64,000 bases of DNA from Deinococcus roseus (GCF_014646895.1 NZ_BMOD01000020.1:25291-89290), one strand, 5' to 3'. Numbered from the stretch's first letter, positions 54,245 through 63,027 are shown. Numbers and translations: made by a program. Notes: generated by a model not told the origin, from the letters alone.

Positions 54245-55459
54245 ATGACGCAGACCACCGTAAGAGACACCAAGATCTTTGAACTCATCGAGCAGGAACG
54301 CCAGAGACAGATCCACGGACTGGAACTGATCGCCTCCGAAAACTTTGTTTCCGCCGCAGTCAGAGAGGCTGCCGGAAGCGTCCTCACCAACAAATACGCC
54401 GAGGGTTACCCCGGCAAGCGCTGGTACGGCGGCTGCGAAGTCGTGGACCAGGTCGAGCAACTCGCCATTGACCGCATCAAGGAACTCTTCGGTGCAGCCT
54501 GGGCCAACGTGCAACCCCACTCCGGTTCCAGCGCCAACCTCGCCGTGTACAAGGCTCTGTTGCAGGAAGGGGATACCGTGCTGGGCATGGACCTCTCCCA
54601 CGGGGGACACCTCACCCACGGCAACAAGGCCAACTTCTCCGGCATCAGTTACAGCATGGTGGCCTACAAGGTGGACCCCAACACCGAAACCATCGACATG
54701 GAAGAAGTGCGCCGTCTGGCCCTGGAGCACAAACCCAGAATGATCATTGCGGGTGCCAGTGCCTACTCCCGCACCATCGACTTTGAAGCTTTTGGCAAGA
54801 TTGCAGAAGAAGTCGGGGCCTACCTGTTCTGCGACATCGCCCACATCGCTGGACTGGTGGCTGCTGGACTGCACCCCAATCCCGTTCCTTACGCCCACGT
54901 GGTCACCAGCACCACCCACAAAACCCTGCGTGGCCCCCGTGGTGGCGTGATCTTCAGCCGTGACGCCGAACTCGGAGCCAAGATTGACCGTGCTGTGTTC
55001 CCTGGCTACCAGGGTGGCCCTCTGGAGCACGTGATTGCCGCCAAAGCTGTGTCCTTCAATGAGGCCCTGCAGCCCGAATTCAAAGAATACGCTGCCCAGA
55101 TCATCAAAAACGCCCAGGCCCTCTCCAATGAATTCGTGAAACTGGGCTACCGTGTGGTCAGTGGCGGCACCGACAACCACCTGTTTATTCTGGATTTGCG
55201 CCCCCAGGGCATCAACGGCACCAAAGCCACCAAGCTGCTGGATGCCAACCACATCACCATCTCCAAATCCACCCTCCCATACGACACCGAGAAGATCATG
55301 CACGGGGGCGGCATCCGTCTGGGCACCCCTGCGCTGACCACCCGTGGCCTGAAAGAATCAGACATGGTGACCATCGCTGTTCTGGTGGACCGTGCCCTCA
55401 AGGGTGAAGATGTGAAGGCAGACGTGCATGCGTTTGCGAGCAAGTTCCCCCTGCCTTAA
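54245..55459 (+). CDS. glyA: Serine hydroxymethyltransferase
   Basis: A 404-residue PLP enzyme that converts serine and tetrahydrofolate to glycine and methylene-THF. Motifs are LIASENFVS near residue 29, YAEGYPGKRWYGGCE near 51, HSGSSANLAVY near 92, FCDIAHIAGLVAAG near 197 and the PLP lysine in TSTTHKTLRGPRGG near 222. The start at 54245 gives the normal N-terminus and follows a -10 box by 6 nt. A heptamer array begins 4 nt past the stop codon, then a terminator. Confidence 0.96.
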   Translation: MTQTTVRDTKIFELIEQERQRQIHGLELIASENFVSAAVREAAGSVLTNKYAEGYPGKRWYGGCEVVDQVEQLAIDRIKELFGAAWANVQPHSGSSANLAVYKALLQEGDTVLGMDLSHGGHLTHGNKANFSGISYSMVAYKVDPNTETIDMEEVRRLALEHKPRMIIAGASAYSRTIDFEAFGKIAEEVGAYLFCDIAHIAGLVAAGLHPNPVPYAHVVTSTTHKTLRGPRGGVIFSRDAELGAKIDRAVFPGYQGGPLEHVIAAKAVSFNEALQPEFKEYAAQIIKNAQALSNEFVKLGYRVVSGGTDNHLFILDLRPQGINGTKATKLLDANHITISKSTLPYDTEKIMHGGGIRLGTPALTTRGLKESDMVTIAVLVDRALKGEDVKADVHAFASKFPLP

Positions 55460-55462
55460 GAG

Positions 55463-55665
55463 GCCGAGAGCCGAGGGCCGAGGGCAAAAGACTTCGGGCC
55501 AGCAGCATGAAACCAAACCCCCCATGTTTTGAGACATGGGGGGTTTGGTCTTTGGTCAGAATTGCTTTTTCATCTGTAAGGATCACTGCTGATAAACGCT
55601 TGATTTTCTAGATCTTAGAATTTACCTTGCTCTCGGCTCTCGGCTCTCGGCTCTCGGCTCTCGGC
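55463..55665. repeat. Inverted pair of heptamer arrays K and L
   Basis: Array K (55463-55490) has one GCCGAGA, two GCCGAGG and a GCAAAAG unit. Array L (55631-55665) has five perfect TCTCGGC units in the opposite orientation and ends 4 nt before the stop of the phosphoesterase gene. The 140-bp loop contains the glyA terminator but no gene. Confidence 0.85.
55512..55549. terminator. Bidirectional terminator after glyA
   Basis: Perfect 16-bp stem (55512-55527 with 55534-55549) around a 6-nt loop. It lies between the convergent glyA and phosphoesterase genes, inside the loop of the K/L array pair. Confidence 0.85.
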
Positions 55666-55668
55666 AGC

Positions 55669-56598
55669 TTACTGGTTTTCCAGCACCACCACAGGCTTGA
55701 AACTGAACACCCCGGCATCTTCCGTGTCAATGTTCACCTGAATGCCGTACACCCGTCCATCTCCCGGCACTTGCAGGCGGGTGAGCTGAGGAACGGTGTT
55801 GTCTGCGTCGGTGTTGAAGGGGCGGTCAATCACGAAGGTGTGGGAATCGCCGTGCACCAGCAAGACAGGTTTTTTGAAGGCTGCAGCCTGGGTTTTCAGT
55901 TCGGCCAGGGTGTCGGTGAAGCCGGGGCTGTAGACACTGAGCATGTCTGCCTGCAGGAACAGGACCACAGCTTTTGCGTTGCTGGTGGCGGCTTTCTGGA
56001 AGGAGTCTTTCAGCCAGGCCAGGTTTGCGGCGTTGCGCTCGAAGTACTCCTGGGCAGATTCCAGATTGCGCTGCAGGTTGTTGTCGCTGCCAATGATGTG
56101 CAGGGTGAAATACTGCACGCCGTCTTTGTTCCAGCGGGTGTTTTCCACGAATTTGCTGTACTGGCTGTTCTCAGATTCGCTTTCCAGTTTGACCGGCTTG
56201 ACCCCGAGGCTCATGCCGTTCTGGAAGAAGTTTTTGCGCACAAACTCCAGGCGTTCCAGAGGGTTGAATTTGCCTGCTTTTTCACGGTGGCAGTCGGTCC
56301 ACTCGTTGTCTCCGGGGGTGTAGATCAGGGCAGGGGAGATGGTGTTCAGCATGTCTTTGACCTTCAGGAGGGCCTCGTCACTGCAGACGGTGGATCCGCT
56401 CTTGATGTCTCCGATGTGCACGGTGAATGCGGGCTGGATCTGGTTGATGCGGTCGATCACCCGCTGAAATTTGGCGTGGTCCTCGGGTTTGCCGCCGTAG
56501 GGCATGTCGCCAATGGCAATGAAAGAATGCTGGGCTGCAAACGCGCTGCTGAATGCCAGAATGCTCAGGGTGAACAGGTGGATCAGGGGGGTTTTCAT
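55669..56598 (-). CDS. Secreted metallophosphoesterase-like protein
   Basis: A 309-residue protein with a signal peptide (MKTPLIHLFTLSILAFSSAFA). Phosphoesterase motifs are FIAIGDMPYGG near residue 26, HIGDIKSG near 63, YTPGDNEWTDCH near 93 (metal site) and the late LLVHGDSHTF near 240. It is probably a periplasmic phosphatase or phosphodiesterase. One substitution is notable: the middle motif reads GDNEW rather than GNHE. GAGGT precedes the ATG. Confidence 0.82.
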   Translation of the reverse strand: MKTPLIHLFTLSILAFSSAFAAQHSFIAIGDMPYGGKPEDHAKFQRVIDRINQIQPAFTVHIGDIKSGSTVCSDEALLKVKDMLNTISPALIYTPGDNEWTDCHREKAGKFNPLERLEFVRKNFFQNGMSLGVKPVKLESESENSQYSKFVENTRWNKDGVQYFTLHIIGSDNNLQRNLESAQEYFERNAANLAWLKDSFQKAATSNAKAVVLFLQADMLSVYSPGFTDTLAELKTQAAAFKKPVLLVHGDSHTFVIDRPFNTDADNTVPQLTRLQVPGDGRVYGIQVNIDTEDAGVFSFKPVVVLENQ

Positions 56599-56652
56599 GT
56601 CAGACCTCGGATCCGATTTCAGCATGGCATTGTCAGGAAGATCTCAGTTACA

Positions 56653-56681
56653 AAAGAAAAAAACCTGCTCTGGGAGCAGGT
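56653..56681 (-). terminator. Orphan intrinsic terminator
   Basis: ACCTGCTC (56681-56674) and GAGCAGGT (56670-56663) pair around 3 nt and are followed by seven T then CTTTT on the minus strand. No annotated minus-strand gene ends here, which suggests an unannotated short transcript from the region 56690-56960. Confidence 0.75.
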
Positions 56682-56871
56682 CAAAATGTTGAGGTGCTTG
56701 TTTGAGTTGGGTGCTGAATGGGTTCTTGAATCGGTTTTTCATTGAACTGCAGTGAAACGCAGATGCCTTTTGAACTGCCCACAGCATGCCCATCAAGTGT
56801 CAGGCCAGCATCATGTTTCCCAGGAAGGCAGCCCTTCAGAATGCTGGTCTTTTTTTGGTGGAAAGCTTTTT

Positions 56872-56892
56872 GCTGACGGCTGATGGCTGACC
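56872..56892 (+). repeat. Heptamer array M
   Basis: Three heptamers in phase: GCTGACG, GCTGATG and GCTGACC, preceded in phase by GCTTTTT. Confidence 0.6.
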
Positions 56893-56959
56893 CTTCTTGA
56901 CCACTCTTGACCGCTCCCTGATCCCTCTGCAGCAAACACATGGACGGGCATTCTTTTTA

Positions 56960-56965
56960 TATAGT
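56960..56965 (+). promoter_or_regulatory. -10 element of the leaderless kinase promoter
   Basis: TATAGT followed after 6 nt by the GTG at 56972. This spacing selects GTG over the longer upstream frame. Confidence 0.65.
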
Positions 56966-56971
56966 GTTGGG

Positions 56972-58879
56972 GTGGAGTCCATACACCTCCCAGTCCGTTA
57001 CCAATTGCAGGCCTGCATCGGAGAGGGTGGCAGTGCCATGGTGTACCGTGCCCTGGACCACAACCTGGGGCGCGAGGTGGCCGTCAAAGTCCTGCACGAT
57101 TATGTGATTCCGGCAGACCGGCACCGTTTTGAACGGGAAATTCGCACGCTGGCCCGCATGACCCATCCCAATGTGGTGAGCATTTACGATCTGGGACACA
57201 CCGAGGACAGACGGCTTTTTTTCACCATGCAATTGCTGGGCGGAGGGGCTTTCCATGAGGTCGGACCCCTGGAAGCCACTCCGGAATCCTTTGAGCGCTT
57301 CTTCCGGGTGACCCGTGCTGTGCTGTACGGTCTGGAATACATGCACGAGAAGGGGATGATCCACCGGGACCTCACCCCACACAACATCCTGTTTGGCATG
57401 GACGGTTTGCCCAGAATCATGGATTTCGGGCTGGTATATGCCTCGCAGGACGTGACCCGCGACCTCACCCGCACGGGATATACGCTGGGCACCCCCCATT
57501 ACATGGCCCCCGAGCAGGCCAGAGGGGGCATGGTCGGGCCACACTCGGACATTTATGCGTTTGGGGCGGTGATGTACCGCGCGCTCACCGGACAGGTGCC
57601 GTTTGCCGGAGACAACGATCAGGCGGTGCTGTACCAGCACGTCTACGAGGAACCCCTCCATCCTTCTCAGGTGAATCCAGCGGTGCCTGAACCCCTGGCC
57701 GATGCAGTGATGAAGTTCCTGGAAAAAGATCCCAAGAAGCGCCCCATGAGTGGAGCCAGTGCCATTGCAGTCATTGAGGAGGCCAGAGAAAACCTGCTCA
57801 GGAACACCATCCCTGGTCAGTACCGGGGAGGACTCGCCCGTGCAGGGTATCACCCAGGTGGCCCCACTTTCACCCGCCCCCTCAAATCCCTCTGGTCGGT
57901 GCGCCTGGGAACAGATGTGTCCTGGCCATCTGCAGTGATTGGAGACCGGGACTTCGTTGCTGTGGGCACCCGAAAAGGCACCGTGGCCGTTTATGAGCAC
58001 ACAGGCCGCAAACACGCCGAATACGGAGCCAGAGACGAGGTGACTGCTCCCGTCACCCTGGAAGGAGACCGTCTGGTGTACGGCTCCTGGGATGGGGTGG
58101 TGCGTTCGGTGGATGTGCGCACCGGGGTGGAACACTGGCGGCACCAGGCCAGAAGCGAAATCACCACAGCCCCCACCCGTTTTGGAGATCTGTACTTTGT
58201 GGCGGCCAGGGATGGCCATTTGCACGCCCTGCAGGAAAAAACCGGGGTGATGAAGTGGGCTTTCAAAACACAGTCGCCGCTTGCTGGCAGCCCCACCGTC
58301 TGGGCGAGCACCATCATGCTGGCCGATGAGGAAGGCTGGGTGTACGGTCTGGATGCGGTCAGTGGAAAATCCCTCTGGAAGCTGCAACTCAGCAGTGTGC
58401 ATGCCACGCCAGTGGCCGCTCCCATTTCCAGAGAGCACCTGATGCTGCTGGTTCCCACCTGGGAAGGAGAGTTGCATGCTTTAAAGCTCACTTTGCAGAA
58501 CGGCAGGTACATGCCCGATCCGCAAGACGTGCTGGAGTGGACTTACGACCTGGAAGGGGAGGTCTGGTGCAGCCCTGCAGTGCACGATGGGAGGGTGTAC
58601 ATGGGGTCCTGGGCAGGTAAGTTGTATGCCCTGGATTTGCACACGGGCGATGACCTATGGACCTGCTCGGTGGGATCCCGCATCACCGCCAGTCCGGTGG
58701 TCTCCTCGGGTTTGATTTACGTTGCCAGCGAAGACGGAGATCTGCTTGCCCTAAACGAAAAAACCGGAGATGTGGTCTGGAAGGTCAAGACCGCCAGTGG
58801 CATTCAGGCCACCCCTCTGCTCACGGATGCCACCCTTTACGTGGCATTCATGGATGGCACGCTCACCGCATTTCGCTGA
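56972..58879 (+). CDS. Ser/Thr protein kinase with PQQ-type beta-propeller (RqkA-like)
   Basis: A 635-residue protein. The eukaryotic-type kinase domain (about residues 10-270) has the glycine loop IGEGGSAMVYRA, the VAVKVL lysine near 36, the catalytic loop HRDLTPHN near 130, MDFGLVY near 150 and the GTPHYMAPEQ activation segment. From about residue 300 to the end are PQQ-type propeller blades (TGVEHWRHQARSEITTAPT, LYALDLHTGDDLWTCSVGS). This layout and length match D. radiodurans RqkA (DR_2518), a kinase induced by radiation and stimulated by PQQ that affects DNA repair. No membrane helix is seen. Start GTG, probably leaderless. Confidence 0.88.
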   Translation: MESIHLPVRYQLQACIGEGGSAMVYRALDHNLGREVAVKVLHDYVIPADRHRFEREIRTLARMTHPNVVSIYDLGHTEDRRLFFTMQLLGGGAFHEVGPLEATPESFERFFRVTRAVLYGLEYMHEKGMIHRDLTPHNILFGMDGLPRIMDFGLVYASQDVTRDLTRTGYTLGTPHYMAPEQARGGMVGPHSDIYAFGAVMYRALTGQVPFAGDNDQAVLYQHVYEEPLHPSQVNPAVPEPLADAVMKFLEKDPKKRPMSGASAIAVIEEARENLLRNTIPGQYRGGLARAGYHPGGPTFTRPLKSLWSVRLGTDVSWPSAVIGDRDFVAVGTRKGTVAVYEHTGRKHAEYGARDEVTAPVTLEGDRLVYGSWDGVVRSVDVRTGVEHWRHQARSEITTAPTRFGDLYFVAARDGHLHALQEKTGVMKWAFKTQSPLAGSPTVWASTIMLADEEGWVYGLDAVSGKSLWKLQLSSVHATPVAAPISREHLMLLVPTWEGELHALKLTLQNGRYMPDPQDVLEWTYDLEGEVWCSPAVHDGRVYMGSWAGKLYALDLHTGDDLWTCSVGSRITASPVVSSGLIYVASEDGDLLALNEKTGDVVWKVKTASGIQATPLLTDATLYVAFMDGTLTAFR

Positions 58880-58889
58880 AACCCGCCCG

Positions 58890-58895
58890 TACAAT
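58890..58895 (+). promoter_or_regulatory. -10 element of a leaderless promoter
   Basis: TACAAT followed after 6 nt by the ATG at 58902, 22 nt after the kinase stop codon. The comM-like gene can thus be transcribed apart from the kinase gene. Confidence 0.65.
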
Positions 58896-58901
58896 GTGGG
58901 C

Positions 58902-60404
58902 ATGTTGGCTCAGATTTCAAGCGTTTCATTGATTGGTGTGGATGCTCTTGCAGTGACCGTCGAGGTGGATGTTTCCCCCGGCATGCCTGCTTTCAATCTG
59001 GTGGGCCTGCCCGACCAGGCCGTTTCTGAATCCCGTGAACGGGTCCGTGCAGCTTTGCGCAACAGCGGCCTGCCTTTTCCCATTTCACGCATCACGGTGA
59101 ATCTGGCCCCTGCAGATTTGCGCAAGGAAGGCCCTCTTTTTGATTTGCCCCTCGCTCTGGGCTTGCTGGTGGCGCAGGGTCTGGTGCCCCAGAATGCCCT
59201 GGATGAATACCTGGTGGCGGGAGAACTGGCCCTGGATGGCAGTTTGCGGGCGGTTCCTGGCATGATCAACATGGCACTTTTGGCCCGCAGCCAGAACAGA
59301 AAAGTCCTGCTGCCTTCCCTCAATGCCGCAGAAGCCGCACTGATTGAGGGTCTGGAGGTGTACGCTCCAAACACCTTGCTGGAAGCCCTCAACCACCTCA
59401 AGGGTACCCATCCGCTTGCTCCCAGTCCCAGACCCGAGCGGGAAGACCTGGAAAGCACACTGCTCTGCCTCAGTGACATCAAGGGTCAGACCCAGGCCAA
59501 GAGAACCCTGGAAATTGCCATTGCCGGAGGCCACAACCTGTTGATGATTGGCAGTCCGGGAAGTGGCAAGACCATGCTGTCCAGAAGGGCCACCAGCCTG
59601 CTTCCCCTCTTGACCGATGAAGAAGCGCTGGAAGTCACCCGCATTCACAGTGCAGCAGGGCAACTGGGGGCCAGAGGCCTGATCACCCGCCCGCCTTTCC
59701 GTGCGCCCCACCACACCGTCAGTGATGCTGGCCTGATTGGGGGAGGCAGCATCCCCAAACCCGGAGAGGTCAGCCTTGCCCACCATGGAATCCTCTTTCT
59801 GGATGAATTCCCAGAGTTCAACCGCAAGAGCCTGGAAACCCTCAGGCAACCCCTGGAAGATGGCATCGTGCAGATTTCGCGGGCCAGGGCCAGCGTGACC
59901 TACCCGGCCCGTTTTCAGCTGGTGGCCGCCATGAACCCCTGTCCTTGCGGATGGGCAGGCGACTCTGAAAAACCCTGCACCTGCACGCCTGCAGAGCGTT
60001 CCCGTTATGTCTCCCGCATCTCTGGCCCCTTGCTGGACCGCATTGATCTGGTGGTCACGGTGCCCAGGCTCACCATCGAAGAACTGAACCGTGCTCCAGA
60101 AGGCGAAAAAAGCACAGCTGTTCGGGAGAGAATCAACAGGGCCAGAACCCTGATGCACAGCCGTCAGGGGCAGCGCAATGCTGTTCTGGTGGGCCAGAAA
60201 CTCAGGGAAGTGACGCAGCTCAAACCCGATGCTGCTGCCTTCCTGATGGCGGTCAGCCAGCAACTTTCTCTGACTGCACGGGGATATGACCGCCTGCTCC
60301 GGGTGGCCCGCACCATTGCCGACCTTGCAGGCAGTGAAGACCTCCAGCAGGTGCATGTGGCAGAAGCTGTGGCTTACCGCCCGAAAGCCCTGGAAGTGGT
60401 GTAG
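58902..60404 (+). CDS. comM: YifB/ComM-family Mg chelatase-like AAA ATPase
   Basis: A 500-residue protein. The N-terminal Lon-protease-like/ChlI domain has VEVDVSPGMPAFNLVGLPDQAV, and the AAA+ domain has Walker A GSPGSGKT near residue 218, GRGL-like LGARGLITRPPFRAPHHTVSDA near 262, Walker B ILFLDEFPEF near 298 and the Cys-rich MNPCPCGWAGDSEKPCTC near 344. ComM is a hexameric helicase that aids branch migration in natural transformation. Deinococcus is naturally competent, which fits. The start lies 6 nt after a -10 box. Confidence 0.92.
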   Translation: MLAQISSVSLIGVDALAVTVEVDVSPGMPAFNLVGLPDQAVSESRERVRAALRNSGLPFPISRITVNLAPADLRKEGPLFDLPLALGLLVAQGLVPQNALDEYLVAGELALDGSLRAVPGMINMALLARSQNRKVLLPSLNAAEAALIEGLEVYAPNTLLEALNHLKGTHPLAPSPRPEREDLESTLLCLSDIKGQTQAKRTLEIAIAGGHNLLMIGSPGSGKTMLSRRATSLLPLLTDEEALEVTRIHSAAGQLGARGLITRPPFRAPHHTVSDAGLIGGGSIPKPGEVSLAHHGILFLDEFPEFNRKSLETLRQPLEDGIVQISRARASVTYPARFQLVAAMNPCPCGWAGDSEKPCTCTPAERSRYVSRISGPLLDRIDLVVTVPRLTIEELNRAPEGEKSTAVRERINRARTLMHSRQGQRNAVLVGQKLREVTQLKPDAAAFLMAVSQQLSLTARGYDRLLRVARTIADLAGSEDLQQVHVAEAVAYRPKALEVV

Positions 60405-60425
60405 TAGCCTTTATACTGAACACTG

Positions 60426-61127
60426 ATGTACTCCAAGACTGCTGAGTTCTACGACGCCATCCACAGTTTCAAGGATTACCATACCGAGGCTTTTCTGGTC
60501 CAGAAGCTGATCAGACAGCATGGCAACGGCGGAAAACGCCTGCTGGAAGGGGCCTGTGGGACCGGAGGTCACCTGAAATATTTCACGGACTTTCAGGCCG
60601 AAGCTTTTGATCTGGACCCCAACATGGTGGAGATCGCCCGCAAAAATGCACCCCAGGCCCGCGTCTTTGTTGGAGACCTCACGGATTTTGAGGTGGGCAA
60701 GAAATTCGATGTGATCCTGTGCCTGTTCAGCAGCATCGGATATGTGCAGACCCTGGAACGCCTGCAGGCCACCCTGAACCATTTCAAACGGCACCTGGCC
60801 CCCGGAGGGGTGGTGCTGGTGGAACCCTGGTTGACCCCCCAGGAGTTCGTGACCGATCCGCCCAGTGTGCATGTCCGGGAGGTGATGCTGCGCAACATCA
60901 AGGTCTGCCGCATGCACATCCCTGAGCGCAGAGGCAACCAGAGCATCATCAAATTCCATTACATGATTGGCACCCCCCAGGGCATTGATTTTCATCAGGA
61001 GGAGCATGTGCTGGGTCTGTTTTCTCCTGCAGAGATGCAGCAGGCCTTCACAAAAGCAGGTCTGAAAGCGAAGTTTGAGCCGTACAGCTTCATGTCCAGA
61101 GGCATCTGGGTGGCCCATCACAGCTGA
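60426..61127 (+). CDS. Class I SAM-dependent methyltransferase
   Basis: A 233-residue methyltransferase. Motif I LLEGACGTGGHLKYF is near residue 39, the acidic loop AFDLDPNMVEIARK near 60, motif II-like VGDLTDFEVGKKFDVILCLFSSIGYV near 82 and LAPGGVVLVEPWL near 124. It resembles the group with N,N-dimethyl amino-sugar methyltransferases, but the substrate cannot be told. TATACT (60412-60417) lies 8 nt before the ATG. It precedes an MbtH gene by 78 bp. Confidence 0.85.
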   Translation: MYSKTAEFYDAIHSFKDYHTEAFLVQKLIRQHGNGGKRLLEGACGTGGHLKYFTDFQAEAFDLDPNMVEIARKNAPQARVFVGDLTDFEVGKKFDVILCLFSSIGYVQTLERLQATLNHFKRHLAPGGVVLVEPWLTPQEFVTDPPSVHVREVMLRNIKVCRMHIPERRGNQSIIKFHYMIGTPQGIDFHQEEHVLGLFSPAEMQQAFTKAGLKAKFEPYSFMSRGIWVAHHS

Positions 61128-61205
61128 CGGAAACATTCTGGCTGGGGTTTTCCCTGAGTCACCATTTTGGGGATGTGGCTACCATGGATTCAGGGAGGCC
61201 CAAAC

Positions 61206-61430
61206 ATGGATGAGCGTGAAGACAACACCCTTTACATGGTGGTGGTGAATGGCGAAGAACAGTACAGCATCTGGCCTGCAGACCGGGAATTGCCGTTGGG
61301 CTGGTTGGACACAGGGTTTCATGGCCTGAAAGCAGATTGTCTGAAGCACATTGAGGAGATCTGGATTGACATGCGTCCCCTCAGTTTGCGCCAGAAAATG
61401 GAAGAACTGGAACGCCTGCAACAGCAATGA
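61206..61430 (+). CDS. MbtH-like protein (orphan)
   Basis: A 74-residue protein with the MbtH signature: NTLYMVVVNGEEQYSIWPA, then LPLGW, CLKHIEEIWIDMRPLSL with the invariant tryptophans and the DMRP box. MbtH proteins bind and activate the adenylation domains of non-ribosomal peptide synthetases. No NRPS gene lies in the window; a partner must be elsewhere or absent. GGGAGG precedes the ATG at 61206. It follows a methyltransferase gene and has its own terminator. Confidence 0.9.
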   Translation: MDEREDNTLYMVVVNGEEQYSIWPADRELPLGWLDTGFHGLKADCLKHIEEIWIDMRPLSLRQKMEELERLQQQ

Positions 61431-61477
61431 TCCTCTGAGGGGTCACACCTGCAGTGACAATACCTGAAAACCCCTAG

Positions 61478-61514
61478 TGGTGCATCCCGAAATCAGGGAT
61501 GCGCCCATTTTTTT
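61478..61514 (+). terminator. Terminator after the MbtH gene
   Basis: GCATCCC (61482-61488) pairs with GGGATGC (61496-61502), followed by GCCCA and seven T. Confidence 0.85.
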
Positions 61515-61596
61515 GTGTGGGATAAACTTGCAGCACATCTTTGTCTGATTTTGACTTCACTGAGCGGCACAGCCTGACTGTGCGGAAAGGCCATTC

Positions 61597-63027
61597 ATGA
61601 CCCAGCAACTGACCGCCAAAGCACAACTCACCGGACGCGTCCTCCCCCCCAAAGATCCCGGCTGGAACGAGGCCCGCGAAGGCTTTGCAGCCTGGGCCCC
61701 TTATGACCGCCAGGAACCCATCACGGTGGTGTTCTGTCAGGATACAGGTGATGTGCAGAATGCCATCAAGTATGTGCGTGAAAACCATCTGCCTTTCCGG
61801 GTGCGTGCTGGGCGCCACAACTACGAGGCGTACTCCTCACTGGTCAAGGGTGGCGTGGTCATTGATGTCAGCGAACTGGATTCTGTGCGGGTGTCCAGAG
61901 ATGCAGGCACTGCCACCATCGGAGCGGGCATTGCCATGGTGGACATGTACGAGGCGCTGGGCGAGGTGGGTGTGACCCTGCCCGGAGCCACTGGAGCCTC
62001 TGTGGGACTGGCCGGACTGACCCTGGGGGGCGGTTTTGGCGTGACCTCCCGCAAGTGGGGCCTGATGTGCGACAACCTGCTGGAAGTCAAGGTGGTGGAT
62101 GCCCACGGTAACCTGCTGGTCGCGAACGAAACCGAAAACCCCAACCTCTACTGGGCCTGCCGGGGTGGGGGAGGGGGCAACTTTGGCATTGCCACCGAGT
62201 TCACCTTCAAGGTGCATGAAATTGGCACTGTGGTGCTCTTTGAAGTGAACTACCTGTGGGAGGCTTTTGAAGCCGTGGTGGACGCTTTCCAGCACTGGGC
62301 CCCCACCACCGACGACAGCATCTCCAGCATCCTGATGCTGGCCGTGCCACACACTGTTTCCCAGCAGGCCCCCAAGATTGTCAAACTGTACGGACAGTAC
62401 ACCCCGGACAGCGATCTGGAACTGCCCAGAATTCAGGAACTGCTGGCCCCCATGTTGCAGATCCCACCCATCTCCATCAACATCCAGACCCTGCCTGCCA
62501 TCATGGCCACGCGGGTGATGCTGGGCCTCAATCCGATTTCTCCGGTGGGCAACATCAATCCCCACACCGACCAGCAGATCTTCAAGAGCAGCTCTGGCAT
62601 CGTGAACCAGATTCTGTCTCTGGAAACCATCCAGCTCATGAAAAAACACCTGGAAGCCGTGCCTTTGCTGTCCAGCGCTCCCAGTCAGCCTTCCATGCTG
62701 CAACTGCTGGGTGCCGGTGGGGCGGTCAACCGGGTACCCAAAGATGCCACCGCCATGTATTACCGGGATGCCACTTTTGTGATCCAGTTTGATGCCTACT
62801 GGACTGCTCCCCAGGACGGCATGAAAACCATCGCCTGGGCCGAGGAATTCCGGGTGGCCATGTTGCCTTACACGGTGGGGGCCTACGTCAATTACGTGGA
62901 CCACTACATCAAGGATTACCTGAAAGCCTACTACGCAGGCAATCTGCCCCGTCTGGTGGATGTGAAGAAGCAGTATGACCCCGAAAACTTCTTCAAGTTC
63001 CCACAGAGCATTCCCACCCATTTGTAA
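61597..63027 (+). CDS. FAD-linked oxidase of the berberine-bridge-enzyme family
   Basis: A 476-residue flavoenzyme. The PP-loop FAD domain has VRAGRHNYEAYSS near residue 70, whose histidine is the site of covalent FAD attachment, and GLAGLTLGGGFGVTSRKWGL near 136. The C-terminal BBE motif YDPENFFKFPQSIP is near 460. The second attachment cysteine of bicovalent members is replaced (GATGASVGLAG), so FAD would be bound once. Members oxidise sugars, alkaloids or other alcohols. AAAGG lies 6 nt before the ATG. The substrate is unknown. Confidence 0.88.
   Translation: MTQQLTAKAQLTGRVLPPKDPGWNEAREGFAAWAPYDRQEPITVVFCQDTGDVQNAIKYVRENHLPFRVRAGRHNYEAYSSLVKGGVVIDVSELDSVRVSRDAGTATIGAGIAMVDMYEALGEVGVTLPGATGASVGLAGLTLGGGFGVTSRKWGLMCDNLLEVKVVDAHGNLLVANETENPNLYWACRGGGGGNFGIATEFTFKVHEIGTVVLFEVNYLWEAFEAVVDAFQHWAPTTDDSISSILMLAVPHTVSQQAPKIVKLYGQYTPDSDLELPRIQELLAPMLQIPPISINIQTLPAIMATRVMLGLNPISPVGNINPHTDQQIFKSSSGIVNQILSLETIQLMKKHLEAVPLLSSAPSQPSMLQLLGAGGAVNRVPKDATAMYYRDATFVIQFDAYWTAPQDGMKTIAWAEEFRVAMLPYTVGAYVNYVDHYIKDYLKAYYAGNLPRLVDVKKQYDPENFFKFPQSIPTHL

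Larger units (their letters stand above)
56599..56971. other. Intergenic region between the phosphoesterase and kinase genes
   Basis: About 370 bp between divergent genes. It contains an orphan minus-strand terminator (56653-56681), heptamer array M (56872-56892), and the kinase promoter. A short minus-strand frame ends just before the terminator but has no ribosome binding site; a small RNA is an alternative. Confidence 0.55.

Noticed and set aside
56957..58477. 506-codon minus-strand frame opposite the kinase gene
   Set aside because: Antisense shadow; kinase and propeller motifs fix the coding strand.
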